9,431 nt of DNA from Bacteroidia bacterium (GTDB taxonomy: Bacteria > Bacteroidota > Bacteroidia > Cytophagales > Cyclobacteriaceae): contig JAENVX010000215.1 of the NCBI GenBank assembly GCA_016650355.1, positions 1-9,431 on the forward strand, in the 5' to 3' direction. The position numbers and the translations under genes are program-made. Under the pieces are notes generated by a model. It did no database searches. It was not told where the DNA came from and saw only the letters and a list, made by a program, of their open reading frames with translations. Below, piece after piece: positions 1-5,107 of this stretch (positions within the stretch are counted from its first letter, which is position 1; each line of letters begins with the position of its first letter).

Positions 1-1
1 T

Positions 2-292
2 GATCTTCGGTCAAAGAAACTAACCGGTAAAATTGCAGAAGAAGCTTTGATAAAAGCAGATATCACCATCAATAAAAACATGGTTCCGTTTGATACGCAA
101 TCTCCATTTGTTACTTCGGGTATGCGCATTGGTACACCGGCTGTGACCACACGAGGGATGATGGAAAAAGATGTTGTTAAAGTAGTAGAGCTTATTGATG
201 AGGTATTGAAAAAACCGGAAGACCTGAAGCACCTAAAAGCGGTGAAACGGAAAGTAAACAGCTTCATGAAGAAATTCCCTTTGTATAATTAA
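2..292 (+). CDS. glyA: Serine hydroxymethyltransferase, C-terminal fragment (5' end outside window)
   Basis: This is the last 96 residues of serine hydroxymethyltransferase, the cytosolic PLP enzyme that interconverts serine plus tetrahydrofolate with glycine plus 5,10-methylene-tetrahydrofolate. The frame is open from base 2, and the fragment begins DLRSKKLTGKIAEEAL, a typical GlyA C-terminal-domain sequence. It then shows NKNMVPFD, SPFVTSGMRIGTPA and TTRGM, which are family hallmarks. The arginine of SGMRIGTPA (codon 125-127) corresponds to the residue that binds the substrate carboxylate in E. coli GlyA (Arg363). The PLP-binding lysine lies upstream of the window. The tail (KFPLYN, TAA at 290-292) ends where the family normally ends, so the 3' end looks intact. 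The TTG at 47 is internal and is not a start. The next gene, tatC, is 93 bases downstream. Confidence 0.96.
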   Translation, partial: DLRSKKLTGKIAEEALIKADITINKNMVPFDTQSPFVTSGMRIGTPAVTTRGMMEKDVVKVVELIDEVLKKPEDLKHLKAVKRKVNSFMKKFPLYN

Positions 293-300
293 GTCTTATC

Positions 301-323
301 GCTGTGTAATCAATTTGCACAGC
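301..323 (+). terminator. Hairpin after glyA, possible weak terminator
   Basis: Bases 301-309 (GCTGTGTAA) pair with 315-323 (TTGCACAGC) to give a 9-bp stem containing one G·U pair and a 5-base loop (TCAAT). It lies 8 bases after the glyA stop codon, where a terminator is expected. The following bases (actattatttcc) are U-rich but not a clean U-tract, so intrinsic termination is only plausible. It could instead be an mRNA 3'-end stabiliser or part of the tatC leader. Confidence 0.4.
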
Positions 324-337
324 ACTATTATTTCCTA

Positions 338-351
338 CAGATTGCAATCTG
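338..351. promoter_or_regulatory. Perfect 14-bp palindrome upstream of tatC
   Basis: CAGATTGCAATCTG is a perfect palindrome centred about 41 bases before the tatC ATG and 15 bases after the hairpin at 301-323. A partial copy of one half (AGATTGATTCT) occurs from about 358. A two-fold symmetric site of this length between two genes could be an operator for a dimeric regulator. I recognise no known regulator motif and found no convincing TTG–N18–TAnnTTTG promoter for tatC in this gap, so the role is inference. Confidence 0.3.
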
Positions 352-385
352 AACCAAGATTGATTCTGCTGGATTTTTTTAAACT

Positions 386-1225
386 ATGAGTGAAGAAAAA
401 GAAATGGCTTTCCTCGACCATCTTGAGGAACTACGCTGGCATGTGGTAAGGGCAGTAGGGGCTACGTTTATTTGCATGATCGTTGCCTTTGTGTTTATAA
501 GGGAAATTTTTGATAAGATCGTTTTTGCACCTGCGAAGATTGATTTTCCTGCATTCAAATACATGTGCGATCTGGGCAAGTTGGTAGGGCTGGATGAACT
601 TTGTGTGACAGAATTGCCCTTTAAGATTCAGAGCCGGCAAATGACGGGACAATTTATGATGTCGCTGACAGCTTCATTTGTTATTGGCCTTATCGTGGCC
701 TTTCCGTATGTAGTATGGGAGGTGTGGAGTTTTGTGAGGCCAGGGCTTCAGACAAAAGAGCGAAAATTTTCTAAGGGTGCTGTATTTGCCATATCGTTCC
801 TCTTTTTGTTGGGCGTTTTTTTTGGATATTATATCCTAAGCCCGATGACCATTTGGTTTTTAGCAACCTACTCGATCAGCCCTTTGATCTCTAACGAATT
901 CGATATTACCTCTTACGTCTCCACCATTGCGAGCTTGATTTTGGGTTGCGGACTGCTATTTCAATTCCCCATGGTCATTTATTTTCTGTCCAAGGTTGGT
1001 ATTGTTACCCCACAGCTAATGCGAAACTACCGGAAGCACTCCATTGTGGTGATTCTGATATTGGGAGCGATCATCACTCCATCAGGAGATCCTTTTAGTT
1101 TAACCGTGATCTCGTTACCTTTATATCTGTTGTTTGAAATCAGCATTTATATTTCAAGTATCGTGCAGAAGCGTAAACTAAAACAAGAAGCTGCAGACCT
1201 TCTTGCGGACCAACAGAGTTCATGA
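386..1225 (+). CDS. tatC: Sec-independent protein translocase subunit TatC
   Basis: TatC is the polytopic inner-membrane receptor of the twin-arginine pathway. It binds RR signal peptides and, with TatA/TatB-type partners, exports folded proteins. The 279-residue length fits the family. The cytoplasmic N-terminus carries FLDHLEELRW (residues 9-18), whose E15 matches the signal-peptide-binding Glu15 of E. coli TatC. The first cytoplasmic loop has FVRPGLQTKERKF, with E125 equivalent to E. coli E103. TITPSGDPFS-like sequence around 230-238 includes D235, equivalent to E. coli D211. About six hydrophobic segments are visible (roughly 20-39, 91-112, 131-153, 178-200, 218-230, 238-258). The periplasmic loop after the first segment (about 41-88) is longer than in E. 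coli and holds C61 and C73. The ATG at 386 lacks an obvious Shine-Dalgarno sequence. The gene overlaps rpiB by 4 bases (ATGA). No tatA or tatB is in the window. Confidence 0.97.
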   Translation: MSEEKEMAFLDHLEELRWHVVRAVGATFICMIVAFVFIREIFDKIVFAPAKIDFPAFKYMCDLGKLVGLDELCVTELPFKIQSRQMTGQFMMSLTASFVIGLIVAFPYVVWEVWSFVRPGLQTKERKFSKGAVFAISFLFLLGVFFGYYILSPMTIWFLATYSISPLISNEFDITSYVSTIASLILGCGLLFQFPMVIYFLSKVGIVTPQLMRNYRKHSIVVILILGAIITPSGDPFSLTVISLPLYLLFEISIYISSIVQKRKLKQEAADLLADQQSS

Positions 1226-1656
1226 TTCAGAAAATAGCCATAGGGGCCGACCATGCCGGGTTTGAATATAAAGAGGTTCTAAAAAAATGGCTGGAGAAAA
1301 ACGATTATCCAATAAAAGATTTTGGCACGTATACCTCAGACTCATCCGATTATCCAGATTTTGCTCATCCTGTTGCCAGCGCAGTAGAAAAGAATGAATT
1401 TGAATTTGGCCTGCTTATCTGCGGAAGCGCCAATGGAGTAGCTATCACCGCCAACAAGCACCAGGGTGTCCGTGCTGCCATTTGCTGGAACGAAGAATTA
1501 GCTGGTCTTGCCCGCCAACACAACAACGCTAACGTTCTTTGTTTGCCTGCTCGCTATGTTAGTATTGACCTTGCCGGCAAAATTCTTGACCGGTTTCTTC
1601 ATACCAATTTTGAAGGTGGTCGGCATGACCGCAGAGTAGGCAAAATTAATTGCTAA
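1222..1656 (+). CDS. rpiB: Ribose-5-phosphate isomerase B
   Basis: This cytosolic enzyme interconverts ribose 5-phosphate and ribulose 5-phosphate in the non-oxidative pentose-phosphate pathway. The 144 residues match the usual RpiB length. The substrate-binding GADHAG motif (D10, H11) is followed by LICGSANGVAITANK with catalytic C67. Next comes RQHNNANVLCLPAR with H100, the ring-opening histidine, and GGRHDRRV with R134 and R138, equivalent to the phosphate-binding arginines R133 and R137 of E. coli RpiB. The position of E. coli Thr68 is S69, a conservative hydroxyl swap, and the loop reads SANG instead of the proteobacterial TGxG. The RpiB fold is shared with galactose-6-phosphate isomerase LacA/LacB, but the catalytic residues favour RpiB. 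The start overlaps the tatC stop (ATGA), so translation is probably coupled. The 3' end faces the convergent gene ending at 1675, with only 18 bases between them and no hairpin. Confidence 0.95.
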   Translation: MIQKIAIGADHAGFEYKEVLKKWLEKNDYPIKDFGTYTSDSSDYPDFAHPVASAVEKNEFEFGLLICGSANGVAITANKHQGVRAAICWNEELAGLARQHNNANVLCLPARYVSIDLAGKILDRFLHTNFEGGRHDRRVGKINC

Positions 1657-1674
1657 TTTCAAACCAAGTGGGTA

Positions 1675-3069
1675 TTAAATCCTCCTATACAGATCTCCCT
1701 CCTTTTTGTATAATGGTTTAATTCTGGGAATGCGATGAAAGATTTTTTTCATAAGATCCTTTGGATCAACTATTATTTCAGGTGGGTCTGTTCGAAATGC
1801 TTCATCGATTAGTATTATGTTCTCATAATAATCTGGCTCTTCAAAAACAGATGCCGATAAGCTCCAATCCGGGAAGTAGCCCGCTAATTTATTCTGCCTA
1901 TAAATACCTTCATCGGCACACAACATCATCACGTGTTTGTCTTTTATCAGTTTTTCATACGGTGAATCTTTAGGGAACATCGCCTCAAAATTAACACGTT
2001 TCAAAAAATCGTAACGCGTAAGTAAATTCACGCTAACCAAGCTTATAAGCAAAAGCCAAAGCATTAGTTCGGCAAGTGCTTTTCTTCGAATTAGTAATAG
2101 ATAATGACTTACCAGATAAGAAAGTGAAGGAACAATAATAATCAGGCTTTGAGGTGATCGGTCGCGTACAATAAAAATATGTATGACCGCTACAACCAAC
2201 CATAGAAATATAACTTGAAAAAGCTGTGACTGGTATTTTGTAAAGTGTGCTTCTCTGTTGAGCATGAACATTGAAAAAACAAAATAAATGATCGGTACAA
2301 TTCCAAGCGTAAAAAGGCTTTTTGCCGAAATCAAGGAGGCTCCTCCTATTGAAATGTTTGGTAAATAATAATTCTGCCACAGCTCAACCGTATTTCCCCA
2401 AAAGAAGTAAAGTGTGATCAACATGCCATGTGGCAATCCAAATCCTACCAAAAGCAAAAGTCCTTTCCGGATGTCGATGCGCGTAAATGAAATCAATATG
2501 AAAAGCGTTGCCAATAAAAAAACTGAATATGAAAAAACAAGTAGGGTGGCTAATCCCAAATAAACGCCAAGAGAAAGAAGATTCTCATCACGCTGGTTTC
2601 TAAATTCAATTTCCTTAAAAAGGTTATTTAGGGCGAGCAATAGAAAGGTTGATGCGAGTAGCTCGGGTGAAAAGGATAGAAAATCAAATGAAAGAAAGCA
2701 TAGTAATCCAAAAATGAGTGCTGGCACATACGAGCTGTCGTTGTACGCTTTGTTCACGATCAATACGATTGCAAAAAATGATGACTGAAAAAAAATGATT
2801 AACAAAGAAAGTGAATGGCGTGCCACCAATGATCGTCCAAAAATCCAATCCACCAACCCAAAAATAGCAGCAGCTAGCGGTGCCGTTGAGTCATACACTT
2901 GAATGTACATCAACTTTCCGCTACGGACAGCCTCCCCTATTACCATACTCCTTAGCTCAACAAGGGTCACTGCTATGGGATCAATAAAAAATGGAAGAGC
3001 AAGTAAAATTAGTATGATGAGGAGGCCTATCAGCCTATAGGGATCATTTATTCGAAAGAAGCGTAGCAA
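1675..3069 (-). CDS. Polytopic membrane protein, GT-C glycosyltransferase-like (not recognised as a named gene)
   Basis: This is a 464-residue inner-membrane protein with about ten hydrophobic segments (near 12-32, 84-105, 113-132, 136-151, 164-197, 202-224, 251-271, 282-301, 306-327, 332-351) and a soluble C-terminal region (about 352-464). The layout resembles GT-C/ArnT-PMT-like glycosyltransferases, which use polyprenyl-phosphate sugars. After the first segment comes a loop with an acidic residue (E38), then GKLMYIQVYDSTAPLAAAIF and FGRSLVARH, which parallel the GT-C pattern of an acidic motif, G-x-x-x-Y, a proline-containing stretch and FG-S-x-x-x-R. The tail ends EGDLYRRI, also reminiscent of that superfamily. 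The canonical DE/DD pair is not clear, so catalytic activity is uncertain. The start is TTG at 3067-3069: an in-frame TAA lies five codons upstream (3082-3084), and the first internal Met is residue 43, after segment one. It may transfer sugars to lipid or cell-surface glycans, or it may be a non-catalytic relative. Confidence 0.8.
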   Translation of the reverse strand: MLRFFRINDPYRLIGLLIILILLALPFFIDPIAVTLVELRSMVIGEAVRSGKLMYIQVYDSTAPLAAAIFGLVDWIFGRSLVARHSLSLLIIFFQSSFFAIVLIVNKAYNDSSYVPALIFGLLCFLSFDFLSFSPELLASTFLLLALNNLFKEIEFRNQRDENLLSLGVYLGLATLLVFSYSVFLLATLFILISFTRIDIRKGLLLLVGFGLPHGMLITLYFFWGNTVELWQNYYLPNISIGGASLISAKSLFTLGIVPIIYFVFSMFMLNREAHFTKYQSQLFQVIFLWLVVAVIHIFIVRDRSPQSLIIIVPSLSYLVSHYLLLIRRKALAELMLWLLLISLVSVNLLTRYDFLKRVNFEAMFPKDSPYEKLIKDKHVMMLCADEGIYRQNKLAGYFPDWSLSASVFEEPDYYENIILIDEAFRTDPPEIIVDPKDLMKKIFHRIPRIKPLYKKEGDLYRRI

Positions 3070-3195
3070 ACAGAAAGTGGATTAGCTTGCAAATAAATCA
3101 AAAAAGCACTTAAACCGCAGAGATCGTCAAGGAAATCAATGCTGGCATAATGAGGGGTACTATTAACTGATGCGGATTGGGTTTATTTGAGGGTC

Positions 3196-3257
3196 TTGAC
3201 AAACACCGCTGTTTCTGATTTTTGTAGATTGTGTACTATTGACTTTGCTTATCTTTA
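3196..3257 (+). promoter_or_regulatory. Two candidate Bacteroidota-type promoters for rbfA
   Basis: The known Bacteroidota sigma factor pattern is a TTG/TTTG element near -33 and TAnnTTTG near -7. Two matches precede rbfA, each with an 18-base spacer. The distal one is TTGAC (3196-3200) with GATTTTTG (3217-3224), one mismatch, predicting a leader of roughly 30 bases. The proximal one is TTG (3229-3231) with TATCTTTA (3250-3257), mismatched at the last base; it would start transcription at or next to the ATG at 3262. The same 18-base spacing occurs in front of the dehydrogenase gene at 8228. These are pattern matches by eye. The rest of the divergent gap (3070-3195) holds only weak -7-like sequence for the minus-strand gene (TTTATTTG, 3097 to 3090), without a clear partner. 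Confidence 0.45.
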
Positions 3258-3261
3258 CCCC

Positions 3262-3630
3262 ATGAGTGGAACGGTGCGGCAACAAAAGTATTCAAAGCTG
3301 ATTCAAAAAGAACTCAGCGATATCTTTACCAGTGATAAACGAGGCATCTTGGGAAATTCTTTTGTCACCATCATGGAGGTGCGCATGAGCCCGGATCTAA
3401 GTGTAGCAAAAGTTTATGTAAGCATGACATTGGCAAAAGACAAAGCCGTTGTCCTGGATAAACTGAATACAAGGAAGTCAGAAATAAGAAAGGCTTTGGG
3501 AAATAAAATCCGCAATCAGGCACGCATTGTACCGCAACTCGTTTTCTATATTGACGAGGTTGAACAAAGTGCAGAACGAATAGAAGACCTGATCAAGAAT
3601 TTAAATATCCCCAAAGAAGAAAAAGATTGA
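3262..3630 (+). CDS. rbfA: 30S ribosome-binding factor A
   Basis: RbfA is a small KH-type RNA-binding factor that binds the immature 30S subunit, assists late 16S rRNA maturation and is needed for cold adaptation in E. coli. From the ATG at 3262 the protein is 122 residues, the usual family size. It opens MSGTVRQQKYSKLIQKELSD, matching the RbfA pattern of RQQ-x-x-S/x-x-IQKEL. It continues with ITxxE/VxxSPDLSVAKVYVS-type strands, a helix (RKALGNKIRNQ) with the alanine-containing helix kink characteristic of the KH domain, and the closing VPQLVFYIDEVEQSAERIEDL. The frame stays open upstream to a TTG at 3187, but those 25 codons are unlike RbfA and contain the promoter motifs, so the ATG at 3262 is chosen. 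A lipoprotein-release permease follows after 21 bases, probably in one operon. Confidence 0.94.
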   Translation: MSGTVRQQKYSKLIQKELSDIFTSDKRGILGNSFVTIMEVRMSPDLSVAKVYVSMTLAKDKAVVLDKLNTRKSEIRKALGNKIRNQARIVPQLVFYIDEVEQSAERIEDLIKNLNIPKEEKD

Positions 3631-3651
3631 TTCAAACGTAAACATTCTCCT

Positions 3652-4881
3652 TTGAATCTCTCCCTATTCATCGCCAAGCGTTACTTTTTTTCTAAACGAA
3701 AGAAGAATTTCATCAATATCATTTCCATACTTTCTGTGGTTGGAGTTGCCTTTTCTACTGCTTCATTAATTATTGTTCTTTCGGTGTTTAATGGCCTGGG
3801 TGATTTACTCGGATCTATCAATAATTCATTTGATCCACCTCTTAAAATCGAATCGGTACTTGGAAAATCGTTTGTAGTGGATGAGGGATTTTTGAATAAA
3901 ATAAAAAGTATTGCGGGTGTGGAAATCGTTACCGAGGTCATCGAAGATTTTGCGTATGTACGTTACCGCGATGCAGATATGGTCGCCACCATCCGTGGTG
4001 TAAGCGATAATTTCATCGATCAAAAACGATTGGAGGGTCACATTGTTGCCGGTGATCTGAAGCTACGCGAAAACGGTGTTCCCTTTGCTATTGTTGGCGG
4101 TGGCGTGCGTTATACCTTAAGTATAGCGGTAGAGGATGATATGTATGCCCTTCAGGTCTATTACATCAAAAATACAAAGGCGTCTGTCTCTCTTGATCCC
4201 TCCAAAATTTATTCCCGCCAAAGTATACGACCGGGAGGCGTGTTTTCCATTGAAAAGAATTTTGATGAAAATTATATATTCATGCCCCTTGATTTTGTTG
4301 AGGAACTTTTGAACTATGAAAACAAACGTACTGCTCTTGAGGTAAAAATTTCTGATGCCTCAACTATTTACACCGTTCAACAAGAATTAAAGAAGGTGCT
4401 TGGTGAAGATTTCCGTGTCCTTACAAACGAAGAGCAGCATAAAGATTTATACCGCCTTCTTAAGCTTGAGAAGCTCTTTACGTTTCTGGCCCTTTCCATA
4501 TTGCTTTTAGTTGGCTCCATTAACATCTTCTTCTCGTTGATGATGTTGGCAATAGATAAAAAAAAGGACATCACTATTCTTTCCGCAGTTGGTGCTGATC
4601 AGGATTTGATCCGGAGAGTTTTTCTAACTGAAGGCGCACTAATTTCTGGAATAGGTGCAACGCTTGGGCTTATTATAGGGGGTACTATCTGTTGGTTTCA
4701 AGATCACTATGGTCTTGTTTCTATGGGTATGGAGAATGCCGTTATCCCAAACTATCCGGTTAAAATGCAAGTGCTAGATTTCGTTTACACTGGTCTTGTC
4801 ATTGTATTGGTAACCATGATTGTTTCTATCTACCCCGCATCGTTGGCAGCTAAAACCTATTCCACTGAGCATTTGGGGTAA
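3652..4881 (+). CDS. LolC/LolE-type lipoprotein-releasing ABC transporter permease (FtsX family)
   Basis: This is the membrane subunit of a Lol-type ABC exporter that extracts lipoproteins from the inner membrane for delivery to the outer membrane, working with a LolD ATPase not encoded here. The 409 residues show the MacB/FtsX layout. A cytoplasmic start (FIAKRYFFSKRKKNFINIIS) leads into TM1 (about 22-46, ending VLSVFNGL), a large periplasmic domain (about 50-270), and three C-terminal TMs (about 276-300, 326-350, 377-399). Between TM2 and TM3, LSAVGADQDLIRRVFLTEGA is the conserved FtsX cytoplasmic helix that contacts the ATPase. The start is TTG at 3652, which gives the family-typical N-terminus MNLSLFIAKRY. 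There is no ATG between the rbfA TGA and this codon. No Shine-Dalgarno sequence is visible. LolC versus LolE cannot be decided, and Bacteroidota often have one merged type, so no symbol is given. Confidence 0.92.
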   Translation: MNLSLFIAKRYFFSKRKKNFINIISILSVVGVAFSTASLIIVLSVFNGLGDLLGSINNSFDPPLKIESVLGKSFVVDEGFLNKIKSIAGVEIVTEVIEDFAYVRYRDADMVATIRGVSDNFIDQKRLEGHIVAGDLKLRENGVPFAIVGGGVRYTLSIAVEDDMYALQVYYIKNTKASVSLDPSKIYSRQSIRPGGVFSIEKNFDENYIFMPLDFVEELLNYENKRTALEVKISDASTIYTVQQELKKVLGEDFRVLTNEEQHKDLYRLLKLEKLFTFLALSILLLVGSINIFFSLMMLAIDKKKDITILSAVGADQDLIRRVFLTEGALISGIGATLGLIIGGTICWFQDHYGLVSMGMENAVIPNYPVKMQVLDFVYTGLVIVLVTMIVSIYPASLAAKTYSTEHLG

Positions 4882-5107
4882 AATCGATTTTCTTTAGGCT
4901 AAATGGCTTGAAAACTGAATTATAAGGCCTTCCTGCCAAATAAGTAATTCATTTGATGTATGTTATGACCCCAGATTACACTATTTAGATTGCGTTTAAT
5001 TTCCTATTTTTCAATTCTGCTTAGTCTGAAATAAGCCAAATTCTTCGTGAGGAAGCTTCTTTTGATCCTAACAGGTGTATAATTCAGTTAGAATAGGATA
5101 AAACGCT
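4882..5107. other. 226-base gene-free gap before the SNF2 gene
   Basis: No gene is visible here. The left end carries a perfect AT-rich palindrome, AAAATCGATTTT (4880-4891), overlapping the permease stop codon; it has no GC-rich stem, so it is a poor terminator. On the right, CTTC (5043-5046) and GAAG (5052-5055) can form a small hairpin next to the palindrome GAAGCTTC (5052-5059). ATCCTAAC (5065-5072) can pair with GTTAG (5087-5091) plus GAT (5097-5099) across a bulge, placing a possible imperfect hairpin just before the SNF2 ATG at 5108. A TATAAT string lies at 5078-5083, but the nearest TTTG (5061-5064) is only 13 bases upstream. TTCTTTTG (5057-5064) is one mismatch from TAnnTTTG but lacks a -33 partner. 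The promoter is therefore not assigned. Confidence 0.4.

Noticed and set aside
47..49. TTG at 47 as the start of a small 81-residue gene
   Set aside because: The GlyA reading frame and conserved sequence continue upstream to base 2, so this is an internal leucine codon.
2033..2380. 115-codon minus-strand frame inside the GT-C-like gene
   Set aside because: It lies in another frame of a longer gene with a convincing membrane-protein pattern; its own translation shows no recognisable domain.
3187..3261. In-frame 25-codon extension of rbfA from a TTG at 3187
   Set aside because: The extension is not RbfA-like, starts at a weak codon and overlaps candidate promoter elements. The ATG at 3262 gives the normal RbfA N-terminus and length.
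4880..4891. AAAATCGATTTT palindrome as an intrinsic terminator of the rbfA-permease operon
   Set aside because: The stem is almost entirely A-T, has no loop and overlaps the stop codon, so a stable terminator hairpin is unlikely.
5061..5083. TTTG…TATAAT as a sigma-70-like promoter for the SNF2 gene
   Set aside because: The 13-base spacing is too short, and the clearer promoter motifs seen elsewhere in the window follow the TAnnTTTG pattern.
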